64,000 nt of DNA from Luscinia megarhynchos (Eukaryota; Chordata; Aves; Passeriformes; Turdidae), in the NCBI GenBank assembly GCA_034336665.1, contig JAPFBE010000036.1, positions 682,001-746,000 of the forward strand, written 5' to 3'. This document shows, piece by piece, positions 41,701 through 53,899 of this stretch. Position 1 is the stretch's first letter. Every line of letters begins with the position of its first letter. Position numbers and translations under genes: made by a program. The notes under the pieces were generated by a model. The model searched no databases, was not told the origin of the DNA, and saw nothing but the letters and a program-made list of their open reading frames with translations.

Positions 41701-42052
41701 TGCTCTGAAGCATGGATTTATCTTCTCTCTGGTCCCTCTGGCTAGCTCTCGACCAGGGGAGAGTGAGGAACTCATGTGGACAAAGGTAAAAGACAAGGAG
41801 GCTCCCTTTTCCCAGGATATAGTCCAGCAGTTTATTCTTGAATGGATTCCAAGGGAAGAGAGAGAGTGAATAAAGGCATGGTGGGAATTTTAAACTCGGG
41901 CAGAGGGGAGGGGAAAAACCAAACCACAACCAATGGGATCACACTGGCAGGGAGGGGCGAAGGGAGGGCTGAATCAACTCCACCGACCCACGGGGAATAC
42001 ACAACAAACCATTCAGTACAATATGCAACCCATAATTTAGTGCAATACAACA
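41701..42052 (-). mobile_element. ERV-6 3' LTR
   Basis: 352 bp, plus-strand TGCTCTGAAG to GCAATACAACA. The right edge is fixed by the polypurine tract next to it. The left edge is less certain because the flanking ERV-5 sequence is similar there. AATAAAC reads on the minus strand near 41829-41836. Confidence 0.75.
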
Positions 42053-42067
42053 TCTCCCCCCTTTTTG
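42053..42067 (-). other. ERV-6 polypurine tract
   Basis: Minus-strand AAAAAGGGGGGAGA directly before TGTTGTATTGC, the U3 start. Confidence 0.85.
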
Positions 42068-42212
42068 TTAAATAAAGTTAAAAGAAAGGTGTCGGGTTTA
42101 TTCTGATTCAGAATATGGATTTGCCCACCACTTATGATTTGTGGGCAAGATAGATTGCTTTTGGTTTGTCAACTCTATGCAATTGACTTCTGAGGTAGTA
42201 GGAATGAGACCA

Positions 42213-43442
42213 TTAATGGCTTTGAAAATTAAGCAACGTAGAATTCAGAATGCCATCACTACTAGAAAAAGAACAGCAAAAAAACAACAGAATTGTCTTG
42301 TCTATTGAAGTCCACCACCCCATGAATCCCCAGCCTTTGAACAGTACACTGAACCAATCCTTGGACTCTTGCTTCACTTGCCCGATCAAGCTTTTCGTTT
42401 CCCAGATGGCTGTGTGGATGTTGGGAGCTTTGGAGGTGAGGTTCATACAACAAAGTCTTTCAATTTCCTGGCATTTGTGTCCATGCAGCAGCAGGAGGAA
42501 GTCTATGGCTTCACGATTTTGGAGTGTGGCCTGCCTGGTAATTTCCTTGTCTTCTAGGAGGGAGTTGATGGCAATAGATGTTAAGTTTGCCTCTTTGACC
42601 ACCATGCACTCTAGGTGGCCCAATTCACCTAGAGCTTTGGATGCTGCGACCCATGGAGGGAACAGGGACACAGCAATCCTTTTTGACTTGGACCAATGAA
42701 AAATTTCAGAATCACAGTTTGGGTCCAAATCGTCAGCGCTTCTCTATTGAATTGTGTTGGCTGATTTGTTTTTATGAGTCCATTCGCCAATTAAGGTTTG
42801 GTTGGGTGCCAACAGGGACAACCGCCCAAAGGTACATGGCCCTCCTAATAGCCGAGAAGGGATCTCTTCCCATGCTCGATCTCTGCAAATTAAGAACAAT
42901 CCCTTAGGGGGGCTTTTGAGGCTAGAACAGTATGGATTGTCTGCTGCAACATGGCTCAGAATATTACACCGTCTTTTGCCATTGAACTCCTCCCGATATT
43001 GCAGCATGTTGTGAAAGGATTTAGTGCTAGATAATGGGCTGTAGGTAAAGTGAACCCAGTATGGTGCCAGGGAGGAACCCAATAGCTCTAATTCTTGGAG
43101 TTCCTGAGCTGCTTTGGGAAAACTTGGCAGCCACTTCTTTACGGGGTTCTTAATCATTACAGCCCACCACCGATGATTTTGGTGTGATCAGATGCTGTTT
43201 GGCTCAGGACCTGGGTTAGGCATAGGTGTGTCAAAGCTGGCTAGATATTCTCCAGCCTGCAATGGAATCCCTACCAGGCAGGTGGACATAGGGTCTCTTG
43301 CTGCTGCAGTGGACAAGCATATATTTTCTTGTTGGAGCATCTGTGCCAGGGTCACCCAGATGTTTTGGAGCTGCTGAGGGACGATCCACACAGCTGTAAG
43401 ACTGCTCAGTGCGAACAGGATGACAACTTGGATAGGGCTCAT
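42213..43442 (-). pseudogene. env: ERV-6 env, one frame with two stop codons
   Basis: A continuous frame of about 409 codons broken only by TGA (43188-43190) and TAG (42744-42746). The N-terminus has a signal-peptide-like segment (VVILFALSSLTAV), then an SU-like part (ENICLST, MSTCLVGIPL). The middle has [17 protein letters not shown] near the SU/TM boundary. The TM subunit has LQNREAIDFLLLLHG (immunosuppressive-domain position), CQEIERLCC (the CX6CC motif of covalently linked alpha/gamma-type TM) and a terminal hydrophobic anchor. It is shorter than an alpharetroviral Env (about 600 residues), so SU is probably deleted in part. Start uncertain. Confidence 0.8.
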
Positions 43443-43497
43443 CGCAAGGTTGAGTGGGAGGTAGGATTTTTTCTCTAAAAAGAAAAATAAACATTTT

Positions 43498-44460
43498 TTA
43501 AAGCATATTAAAGTTTAGTGAGTCTGCCAGAAGGTACCTAGATCTTAGGAAGGTTTTCCCTCCTCTTTCCAGCAATGTCTTCTTTTTGAAGCAACGGCTA
43601 CTTGCTTCTCCTCCCCTTCTGCTGGAGCTAGATTTTTGGGGACAAAAGTTTTGAGCCACTTTTGGGGTATTCAGTGCGGGCCTCAGAGAGGGTGGATACA
43701 CATGCGTAGCCACGCCCTCAGGTAGCGAGTTCATAAGCTCCCTTCTTCTTCCAGGTTTCTGGGTCCTTAATTATGATAGGTGGACACTGGGACAACTTAA
43801 ACTGACTACTGTTGTTAAAGTGACGTACCACCAGAGGACACATTTTCTCAAATGAACGATTTAGAAAATTAATCATGAACATGGCTTTGCAGAGCTTTTG
43901 TTGTGGCGACATCCACACTGTTGAACTGCTCTGTCTAGCCAGGACTTGCTTGAGCGTCTGATGGGCACGCTCAATCACAGCTTGACCATTGGGGGAGTGG
44001 GGGATGCCTGTTTTATGTTCCACTCCCCACTGCTGGGCAAACTAGGAATTCCTTGGATGCATACACTGGGACATTGTCGATCTTGATTTCCCTAGGGATC
44101 CTCAGCACTGAAAAAGCTTGCACTAGGTGTTGTTTGGCATGCATAGCCCTTTCTCCTGCGTGGGCAGAAGCATTAACCACACCTGAATATGTATCAATGC
44201 TTACATGTACAAACTTGAGGCAACCAAAACTGGGAATGTGTGTAATGTCTGTCTGCTACACTTTCAGCTCCCAAGGCCTCGGGAGTTAACCCCAATACCC
44301 AGCGATGGCATGGCCTGGAGCTAGCAACTGGGACAACTTACCACAATAGCTTGAGCCTGACTCTGTGTTAGTTGGAACTGATGAATCAGACCTGGCACAT
44401 TCTAATAGTATTGCTGGTGGCTCAGCTTTGCCTGTTGGAAGATGTCAGGGAGGCGTGCCC
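43498..44460 (-). pseudogene. pol: ERV-6 integrase
   Basis: The three catalytic acidic residues are readable in order: Asp in a VSIDTYSGV-type block (about 44185-44215), Asp in KIDNVPVYAS (about 44055-44090), Glu in SPNGQAVIERAHQTL (frame 43718-44023). The C-terminal part continues (CPPIIIKDPETWKKKGAYEL). Stops and frame changes near 44045 and in the N-terminal zinc finger (44330-44450). Confidence 0.8.
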
Positions 44461-44469
44461 TTGCGAATG

Positions 44470-46000
44470 GGGCAGCAAGGGAGTATGCTTTACGATTCCC
44501 TTCTGCGATTTCGTCTGGCAAATCAGTGTGTGACCTAACATGCATCACATGGAACAGATACTCTCAATGTGAAACTAAATAAATTAGTTTTGAGAGCAGC
44601 CTGAAGAGATGCTCGTTCTCTATGTCTTTGAGAACTGCCTGCTCTGCTCTGGACACTACCCCCACCATGTAGGCTGAGTCGGTTATCAAGCTAATTGGCT
44701 CCAAGATCTTCTCAAAGGCTCTTGCGACTGTGGCCAGTTCGGTGACCTGGGTCGACTCTACAGCAAATTCAACACCAGTTTCCCATAGCTGAGTCTAGGG
44801 ATTTCTCCAAGTTATCACCGACTTGTGGGATGCCCCGTACGTGTCTGAGAACACTGTGAGAGCCTTGAGCAGCCTACGGCCCCTTTTCTCACAAGGAATG
44901 GGGTGGAATTCTTCGTTAAACAATTTGCGTGATTTGGCGTAGACTGATATTTGTCCACTGTAGCTGTCCAGAGATAATTGAAAGTTGGTATTGCTCTGGA
45001 GCAGGTTCTCAAACATCTCTTTGGTCAGCCTCTCGAGAGACTTCCTTTTCTACTCAAAAAGTTTGACCGGGAGGTGAATACACACAACCAGCCAACTCAC
45101 ACAGCCTTATCCCGGCTTTCCGGAACAGCTGAGCCATCAGCTCTTGTGGCTTGGTGATGGTCTTGGATCGTTGGTGGGAGAGGAAGACCCACTCTATGAT
45201 TAAGAGTGGATCTTTCTGCCGTTCGATCCATTAGACAATCAAACCATGCAAGTGTGGCAACTTTCCCAGGACAAAAAATTTGAAAGGCAGCTTGGGCTGA
45301 TAAGGATGAGCCTGCCTCTTGGCCAAAGCCTTCTGTGCTTTTTCAATTGCGGCCTTTGCCTCTGGGGTCAGTTTCTTGGGAGAAACCATCTCTCTCTTTC
45401 CTTTCAATAAATTGAGGAGGGGGTCTAGGTCCTCATTGGTGAGGCCTAGCCAGAACCTGACCCAGTTCAAAGACCCGCACAAGGAATGGAGATCCACTAG
45501 GGTTTTGGGATCACTATGGATTTCCAATTTCTACAGAATAGTAGTCTGCACAGTGATCTCCAAGCCCAGGTACTTCCAAAGTGGCATCCTTTGTCTTCCT
45601 GAAATTGGAATTCAGCAGAAGTTAAAACTTTAACCAGTGGGTCAAGTGTGTGTTGGAGTATAGAGTCATCGGGGGGCACACACAAGCACATCATCCATGT
45701 AGTGTAGGATGGCGTCCTCCCTTTTTTGGGCTAACACCGGGGACAGCAATGAGGCCACATACCACTGGCAGATGGAAGGACTGCACTTCATGCCTTGCAG
45801 AAACACTTTCCAGTGGTAGCGCCTCATTGGGGTTTCTTGATTAATTGAAGGAACTAAGAAGGCAAACCGTGGGGCATCATCTGGATGCAGGGGACTTTGG
45901 AAGAAACAGTCCAGGACATGTCCAGGACAGCCAATTGCCAGTTTCGGGGGAGCATCATTGCAGAAGGCATCCCAGGTTAGAGTGACCCCATGTCCTCAAT
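44470..46000 (-). pseudogene. pol: ERV-6 reverse transcriptase and RNase H
   Basis: RT catalytic box Tyr-Met-Asp-Asp at 45690-45701. The thumb frame 45231-45527 contains CGSLNWVRFWLGLTNEDLDPLLNLLKG and LTPEAKAAIEKA, typical of class II RT. The RNase H part includes an ITDSAYMVGV block (about 44660-44690) and VRSHTDLP near 44530. Frames change repeatedly and stops are present, so it is inactive, but the YMDD aspartates survive. Confidence 0.85.
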
Positions 46001-46690
46001 TAATTTCTTTATTTCCTGGATGTAATAGAGGAGCCGCCACTTATAATTTCCTGGCTTCTTTATTACAAAGACTGGGGTGTTCCAAGGGCTGTTTGTCTCT
46101 TCTATGTGACCCTTGGCCAATTACTCCCCCACAAGGTCCTCGAGCGCCTTAAGATTTTCTTTACTGAGTGGCCACTGACCTACCCAAATTGGAGTGTCAT
46201 CCAGCCATGTCAACTTGTGGGCCAAATAGAAGGGTGGCTGAGGGCAGTGTGCCAGGGGAATGAGGTGAGTTATGTCTCCCTTGATGGTCAGGGAGCCACC
46301 TCAATCTCCAGGGGTGTGTGTGCAGTGTCCCCAATAGCAAAATACTCACTGTCCAATTTCATGTAGTCTTTTGTCACGTTCTGTGAGTTGTCTGGCAGGT
46401 CCACTCCAATGACTGTCTAATCAGTAGACCTGAATTGAAAGCTTTTGGTTGTCACGAGCCTGAAACACCCGTGAGGCTGCCAAACTTTGTTAAGCAAACA
46501 TTTGTGATTTTTATTTTCCCGCTGTCCTGCACCCTACTTCTCTTCCTCCCCTTTTTTCTGTTAAGAGAGAGGCTTTCCCCACTGTGGAGCCCGCTGTATT
46601 TATATCATGACGCGCATTTATGTCAGAGGCGAGTCCACAGTTTGGTCTCAGTTTTTTTGTTTGTTGGTCGCTCCTTCTTTCTGATTTCTC
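46001..46690 (-). pseudogene. pol: ERV-6 RT start and probable protease region, not resolved
   Basis: Lies where RT fingers and protease are expected. Some RT finger motifs are readable near 46050-46200. I could not identify a DTG protease motif with confidence. Confidence 0.4.
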
Positions 46691-47400
46691 TTCTGCTGCT
46701 GGCTTTGAGGACAGTTTGGATTTTTACACTGGAAGCAGATGACATGTTGAAGCTGCTCTGGTGACATTTGTTGCCTCTTTACTCCTGGTGTTACAGCTGC
46801 TGCAGTTATTGTGTTTGCCAGTCACAGCTTCCTCTCTGGTGCACAGAACAGCTCTGCTTTCTTGGCACACGGTTCTATCATCTGTGCTAGTGTTGGCGGA
46901 GGATCGATAGGCAATCCTAGGATTACCCTGCGTCAGACTTCATTGGCATTACTCTGGGCCATCTTCTTAATTAGTACTTCCTGTGCCACCCGGACTTCCA
47001 CTTTCCTCTCTATTTGTGCATGAAGCCGATCGACAAACTGCAAGAAATTCTCTGAGGCATACTGTTTAATATTAATATAACTATTGACTTCAACTGTTTT
47101 TAACTGGTTAAAAACTTTTTCTGCAGCTTTACAGATCTTATCTAAAACGAATTTGGATAACACCCGAGTTTGGTTCTTGGGGCTAGCCCAGTCCCCCTGA
47201 TCTCATAGATACTCAAAAATGATATCATTTCCATCAGCGTCTTTCACACCCTGGGATCTTTGCTGATGATCCCCTAGGAGTCCCTTCAGAAATCTTTTCC
47301 ATGTGCTTTCCCACAGATCAAACTCTGAGGGGGTTAAGAGACACTGTAAAAGATCTCGGAGGTTCCAACAAGCTAAGATGCAAGCTCGGACCATCACTCC
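46691..47400 (-). pseudogene. gag: ERV-6 Gag: capsid and decayed nucleocapsid
   Basis: The capsid N-terminal part is at 47203-47397 (ACILACWNLRDLLQCLLTPSE, WKRFLKGLLGD). The C-terminal domain with the major homology region is at 46933-47163 (QYASENFLQFVDRLHAQIERK ... KKMAQSNANE). A zinc-knuckle remnant near 46705-46745 reads CFQCKNPNCP with a lost His. Matrix is missing. The gene ends at the truncation near 47400. Confidence 0.8.
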
Positions 47401-47478
47401 TTAACCTATTAGAATTCTAGTTTTTTAGCACACCAGGTTACGTATAGAACTACGCATGCAATCTATCTTGTTCTGTCT

Positions 47479-48017
47479 GAAAAATGTAAGGAATATTCTT
47501 GCTGTAGCTTTACTATGTCTAAGTCCTGTCTACCACTGTGGGCCTGGAGCCTCTTGCTGAAGATATCAGTATGTTTCAACCTTCACTAGAACTCACTCTT
47601 CTACTCAGGCATTTGAAACTCTCACTTACTAAAAGCATTAGAACTCATCCTAAAACTACTAACTTACTTCTACTTAAATGTCTACTTTATGTGTGAGTGG
47701 CTTAATATACTTCAATCCATCCAAAGGCTTTAATTTAATCCCTGCACTCTGATTTCTCTCTGAAGAATTCAGAGAGATCCCTGACTCACTGACTCCAACA
47801 CTCACCCAATCAGATTCCACCTGGGCTGCAGACATATCATTGGTCAAGGGGGCTGGGTGGTACCAAGACCTCGACTAATTGGATGTTCAAGTGCAGGAAT
47901 TTTGAACCCCCTATAAAAGGAGGCCTCCATGAATAAACATTACTGTTGTCCTTGTCGAAGATGGAGAGTGTGTCGTATCTGTTTCCGACCCCTCCTCCAC
48001 CATGCAGTTACAGAAAA
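47479..48017 (+). mobile_element. Solo LTR (family E) with probable GAAAA duplication
   Basis: LTR about 47485-48012 (528 bp), TGTAAGGAAT to GCAGTTACA. A CTATAAAAGG TATA box lies at 47911-47920 and AATAAA at 47932-47937, both on the plus strand. GAAAA(A) before and GAAAA after form a likely TSD, blurred by the A run. The 3' half matches 53919-54162. Confidence 0.75.
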
Positions 48018-49742
48018 TATGACCCCCTTTCCTTCAAATTGTTCTAATTTTTGAAATCATGAGTCTTTCAGGCAAAAATATGGTAAAAGGAATAACAGTT
48101 CTTTACTAGTATGTATAACAAGGCAAACAAACAAAACAGTGGCAGCGACAGCAAACAAAACCAGAAACCTAGTAGCAGCCTTCTTGACTGCAGGCCCTTT
48201 CCACTTAGGTGTAGTTATGGTTGCAGCCATCAGGGGTGCTATTGGCTCCCAGTTGGGCGGGGTGGGTGTGATGATTCCCCCGCAGCTGCAGGGGGTACTG
48301 TGGCGCTGCTTTCAGCCATCTCCCTCCATGCAGTAATGGCGGATGCAGCCAGCAGAAAGGAATGGAGAAAAGGCTTCCTTTACGAACTCACAGCAAGAGC
48401 CGATTCTGGTGCCCCCTCTGGATAGCAAAAAAAGCTGTAGCAGGAACCTCGGAGTAGCAAGCTCGGAAGGCAGGGATGAGCAAAATCCTGGCGTGGTAGG
48501 TAAGATGTATCAGAAATTTGGCAGCTGTAGCTGAAACCGTGGAGCGTCCCAGCATGGCAGGGGGTGCAAGTTACAGTGTAGCAAAGAAACCTCAGATCAG
48601 TGGCAAAAAACGGTGGGGGTGGGCAGCCCGGCTCCCGAGCAGGACAAGGGAAAGGCTCTCTGGGAAGGGAAAGGGGTCAGGAACCTGGGGTTTTCCCCTG
48701 AGGCACCTGAGCAGATGGTGAAAGTCCTTTTTTAGTGAGGTAGGGTGTTAATAAGGTCCCAGTGCAGCGGCCACTCTTACGAGGAGAGCTCTACTCATGG
48801 TAGGAGAAGGCAGCAGAAGACAGAACCCTGCAGTGGTGGTGAATTCTTCCCACAATGACTGCAGCCTCCTTCCCCTCTGAATGCTGAGAGCACAAGAGAT
48901 TGCAGTTGCCCCAGCCCCTTCTTTTTCCTGCCCAATTCTCGCAGTATCTTTGCCTTTCCCAGAGAAAATCCCAGGTAAAAAGAGGGAGTAGCCAACTGAA
49001 TCTCTCCCCCGAACTGTGGCCTCTTTTGTCTCTCTTAAGTACCCGGTCGTTATTGTCTCCTAGCAACACATATGGGGAAACATTCTTTGAGAGAAAGAAA
49101 CAAAAGAAAGAATCTTAAACCCCAATACCATTGAAATCCCCCAGACCATCATGGCTCACTCACTTCTCCCCTCCTCCAAAGCAGGATGGGGAGGAGAATT
49201 GGAGTGTTTACTTTGCCCAGCAAGCAAAAGCATGGAGGGGCTCTGCCAGAACGGGGCCCAGCTGCCTCCCGCCAGGCCTCGTGGGTGGCTGGAGGGGCTT
49301 AGCCACCCCACAGCTGCTCTGAGCCAGCGGCAGGGTAGAGCCCCGCCGAGCTGCGACCACGCCGGGGAAGGGGGACGGTTCTAAGATCTTAGCAATGGGC
49401 TTCTACTCCCCCTGGCCATCAGGGCCCCTGGTTGAGAAACAGGGCCCGGCAGCCTTCCAAGTCTACCCTTGCCTGACCTGGGCCGCATGGGATGGGGGGG
49501 CCCGGGCCAGGTCGGTCTTACTTTGTGAAAGGCAGGAAATTAAAGAGGACTTTTCCCGGGGTTTACTTGTTAAAAAAAAAAGTGGATTCACAGAGCGAAC
49601 TAACTTCTCTAATTGGTTTCTCAGGCTGTCAACAACTAAATCAGCCTCTAATTGCTCCCATCAATCCACAGAGGAAGTTCTCATGGAGAAAAACTTCCTA
49701 GTATGCTTTCGTCCCAGGTGCCTTCAATGCATAACCAGCACA
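48013..49742 (-). mobile_element. Chimeric LTR: family B-like R/U5 and family C-like U3
   Basis: The left part (48025-48120) matches family B/ERV-3 LTRs (CAGGCAAAxATATGG, AGGAATAACAGTTCTTTACTA). The right part (about 49280-49742) matches the LTR at 62056-63375, including the end ATAACCAGCACA. The left edge is lost against the family E LTR, so no TSD can be checked. The middle contains several compositional frames, not genes. Confidence 0.7.
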
Positions 49743-50200
49743 TGGGGGAAGGTGGGTAAATTGGCTAGACTTTATTGAGTCTATGAACACTTGGACTTTT
49801 ACACTTTGGAACTGGCTGGATTATTCTCAAAAATTTGTTATACTGAAGTTTGTTTTGACCCCCAGAGTATTAGGAGCAGACTCATTAGGAGCGAAACACT
49901 ATGAATGTCTCTGGTGTGAATGACATGCTTATGCTTGGGCTCTTCAACCAGGGACCATATTTTGCCTGCAAGAGGCAATTAAGTAACATGCTGCCAATCA
50001 ACAAAAGTTGTGAAAAGCCATACTGCTTAATGGTATTGTCCATGAGATCACATCTGGGCTGATTGCTGTAGGTATGTGCTGCCTACTTCAGCCAGGGAGT
50101 TTTCTGCTTAAAGTTGTAGATGGTATTGTTAAGTAATAGATCAGGTCAGGTTGGGGTATGGGTAGTGAGTAACCATCCCAAAGCATGGCATTGTCTGTTC

Positions 50201-50824
50201 CCATGTGTCCTGGTTTTGGACAAATTTACGGGAGATATCTCGCAAAGGAGTCCCCCTAGGAAAATAAACCCCCAGAACTCCTTCCCCCTCCCACTACCGG
50301 GTTCGGGAAGAACTTCCTCCGAGGGAAAAAAAGTGGAAAAAACTTGTTTATTTTAACAAAACACTTCCCAGCACCAGGAAAGAACAATCCCCAGATGACA
50401 CAAAACGTTTTCACTAAGGTGAGTGAGGATGGACGAGCTCGGTCAGTCACTGCTGGGAAGGGTGCAAAGCTTCTTTGGCAGGCTTCCAGAGGCAGTCTCT
50501 GATGTTCAGATCCCTCCGTCTGGAGCCGGTGCAGATCTTCGGGATGAGGGGAAGAAGGGAGAGAGAAAGAGGGAGCAGCTGGGAGCAGGAGAAGCTGGGG
50601 CAAAAGCTAGGGGAAAAAGCGGCAGCCAAAGCGGCAAAAGCAGCAGCAAAAGCAGCAGCAGCAGGCCAGCAGCAGCAGCAGCCAAAAGCAGCAGGCAGCA
50701 GCAGCACAGCAGCCGGGGGCTTGCCGGGGCGGGGGAGGAACAGCCACGGCGGCAGCAGCTCTGTGCAGACAGAGGGGAGGGGGCAGGGAGAGGAGTAGTC
50801 GTAACACTAACCCAGGACACCATG
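50201..50824 (-). mobile_element. Solo LTR (family A) with CCATG target duplication
   Basis: LTR 50206-50819 (614 bp), TGTCCTGG ... CCAGGACA, flanked by CCATG on both sides (50201-50205, 50820-50824). Nearly the same as the ERV-1 LTR; the AGC triplet run at 50636-50705 is longer here. Frames over it are triplet-repeat artefacts. Confidence 0.95.
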
Positions 50825-51525
50825 CCTCATTGACATATCTTCATTGATCTTTGGCAAGTGCACCGTACTTGGTCTCACCTGGCGTTCAATTAGCTAATGA
50901 CGTATGTTGTGGGGTCAGGTCTGTGCAATGGCAGAGGGATGGAGGAAGGCTCTGGTATGTTTGGCCACAAAAGACCTGTCATTGTGATGCTACCTGGCCT
51001 CTTAATCTGTCTTGGGGTCCCTGGGAATCCAAGCCCATCTTGGGTGTCTCCCTCCTCCTATACTGGACCAGCTATACTTTGGGGTGTGACTGAGAGCTGA
51101 CATAAAGTCACCACATGACCTGATTAGAGTTCCTGGTATCTCAGCCTTGTGTTTCATCTTTCCCTCTGCAGTTATTAGCTTTGCTGAGCATGTGAGTGAC
51201 TTTCATCTATTTTCAAGAGAATTGTGAAGTATTTTTGACCTGCCTACTCTTTACTAACACTTCTAAAATAGCAAATTTCTGCTATTAAAGCAAAAGTAGG
51301 CATGCTGATGATGCTAGGGGAGAGCCTGTGAGTTATACTTCAACAAATATAGCAAAGCTCTGGATAGAGGCTAGTGGATGGAAAGAAACTCTTGAGGTGT
51401 TGGAAGGCTGCATCAGTTCTATATCCTTAACTTTTGTATACACCAATTTCTCTGTGAAATCCTAGCTGTTTTGTTCAGCATTTTCTTCAAATTTAGGGAT
51501 TTTTCTTCCGTTTTCTTAAGTATAG
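50825..51525. other. Intronic sequence, nothing recognised
   Basis: No LTR edges, coding frames or repeats recognised. Confidence 0.4.
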
Positions 51526-52821
51526 AGTAGTGTCACGGTGTGACTTGTGTTTTGCCAATTTTAATATATTTAATCTTTTTTAGAGATAGGATTTGGGAGT
51601 AGAGACAAGGCAGGCTCAAAACTTAAAAGGATATAAGAAGAAATTTATTAATAACACAAAAAGAATTCAGAATAAGTTTCCTAGATTATTCCCCCCTCCC
51701 TTCATTCCACATTCCTTAACAACATCATACAGAAAACACTTCAGTCAGTTATCCACCCAAATAATAATTTCAGTTCACTTAAGAGAGAAAAGTCCCTTTT
51801 TTAGTTATCACTTAGGAGGTGTCTTCACCTTTACAATCTACATCTGCCCGGGAAAAATTGCAGATTATGACTCTCCTCCCATTTTTTCACAGCCCTTTCA
51901 GAGCTGTGCTATGGGTTTTGTTACGCACCTGGGGTACCACTTTTAAAGGCAGGCTGCTGAAAAACAAAATTCTCTTCATCTCCTTCTCTATCAAATGTCT
52001 ATATTCATATTCCAGTCCCAGAACAGAGAGAGAGCTCCATTTCCCCAAGGCAAAAAGTCTTCTACTCAAGCATCCAAACCTCCCCAGTATATTTCACAGT
52101 TTAAAGGAATTTTAGTGTAGTCACCATCCCCTTAGCCCACAAAAAAGGTTTTTAGCTACTTATCAGGTGCATCTTTTCAATCTCTTCCCACCAGGAACTT
52201 TATCTTCATTCTGCTGACATTTGTAGTCTCCATGCTTTATTCCTTCTCATTCAGGAGAGTTCAGGAGATCGAGAATCTTATCCAGGCATTAAGAAGTTAA
52301 AATTGTATCCAGATCGTGAAGAAGCCACACAGGCAGCTGGAGTCCTCTTCTACCATGTGGAAAGCCAGTGCCGGGGCCATGCGGCCGGTGCCAGGGACAT
52401 GTGGAGCCGGGGGCCACCAGGCCAGGGCCGGGGCTGCCCGGAGCCATGCAGTCGGGGGGCTGGGGGTCGGGACCATGCGGCCGGGCCAGGCCTCCCACCA
52501 AGCTAGGGTCGGCGTGCCGGGCCGGATCCAAGGCTGACCCTGGAGCCAGGCCGGGACCCCAGCCAGAGACCTCCGCACCTCCCGAGGCCAGAAGCCGAAA
52601 AAAAGAGCAGTTAACTTAATCCAATGTGATTTGTGAAAGTGAAATAAACTTCCATTGGTTTCCCGTGCTGTCCATCACCAAATCAGCTCTCCGATTGGTG
52701 CCAGGAGCTCACAGGGGAAGCTCCCAGAGACGGGAGAGCCCCTCCCACTTCCCAGCCTTATGGAGCTTTCCCTGAGGCGAATCCGCCCCTCCCCCCTAGC
52801 ACGTGAAACCAACACAAGTAG
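51526..52821 (-). mobile_element. Solo LTR (family C) with AGTAG target duplication
   Basis: LTR 51531-52816 (1286 bp), TGTCACGGTG ... CCAACACA, flanked by AGTAG (51526-51530, 52817-52821). It aligns end to end with 8714-10032, including the GC-rich core (52360-52570) and paired ATTGG boxes at 52654 and 52694. Confidence 0.95.
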
Positions 52822-53899
52822 TGATTTCTGTACTCTGGACAGAATATATGCAGTATGTTTCCTGGAACAAACTCTGTATGAATAGCATTGTTTTGTTTGC
52901 TTGTTTTTGCATTGTTGTAATTTAAACTATTTTAAATATCTTTATTTTAAAAAGTATATGTTATGAGGGAGGTGTGTTATGGAAAAACACCATGATGACA
53001 CTGGGAAGGAACATCCCTGTGCTTGTAAGGGACTTATGTTTTGTTAGGCTACTTTTATGTAATACATAATTTATGCAACTGTAGTGATGCAGAAAACCTG
53101 AGGATGACAATATTTAGGCTGAGCCTAAAACCTACTAATAATTCTTGGTTGACATGTTGAATTTTGGATCTTAATTTGCAGATTAATAACTATATTATGT
53201 CAACTTGAAATAAAAGTATTATGGGAAATCAGTATCTTCTTCCTAAGAAAGTGTGTTGTGTCTGCTGCTACATGCTCATATGGTCAACAAAATATTGTCT
53301 TCTGCTAGGTAGCAGTAAGCAAGCTTTCTTCGGTACATTTAGTTGAGCTTTGTTTGGTAACACTATTGAATATTGCTTCATCATGTTTACTCTGAACATG
53401 AATTCCTACAGTCTGATGTCAGACTGGGTGAAAGGGATATACAATTTGGAATTCAGCATCTGTTAGGCTCTTTGTGTGGATGAAACATAGCACTTGTTGA
53501 GAATAGCCTGCGGATGTTACACAAACAGGATGAGGGAGCGAGTGCAATGCATTGTTTTAGATGTGTTATAAATTGTAATTTCTGATCAAATCTTTTGTTT
53601 TGATGCCTTCTTTTTTTGGGGTCTAACATAGATGGATTGGAAGAAGAGGAGTGCTATGAGGGGTCTTATTTATCTACTTTTACTGTTATGAAACTCCTAG
53701 AAAATGTATTGTATTTTCTGAGGACTTAACTGCTTGCAGAGCTCAGCAGAATTTGGCACGAGGCTTCATGGCTGTCATAGCAGGAGGTTCACAACTTCAG
53801 CATTAATTAAAACATGCATATAGCTATGGACATTGTCTGTTGCAGTGCAAGCTTGGCTTATGGTGTGGCTGCCTTGAAAACCCAGCTGAGTTCCATGGG
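52822..53899. other. Intronic sequence, nothing recognised
   Basis: A/T-leaning DNA with no recognised gene or repeat. The left edge of the next LTR may reach back to about 53830. Confidence 0.4.

Larger units (their letters stand above)
41701..47400 (-). mobile_element. Class II provirus ERV-6, 5'-truncated, with alpharetrovirus-like env
   Basis: Minus strand: 3' LTR 41701-42052, polypurine tract, env, integrase, RNase H, RT with YMDD, zinc-knuckle remnant, capsid. It stops near 47400 without matrix, leader or 5' LTR. RT (YMDD) and the capsid C-terminal homology region are of the class II (alpha/betaretrovirus) type. It is unrelated to the class III elements in this window. Confidence 0.85.
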
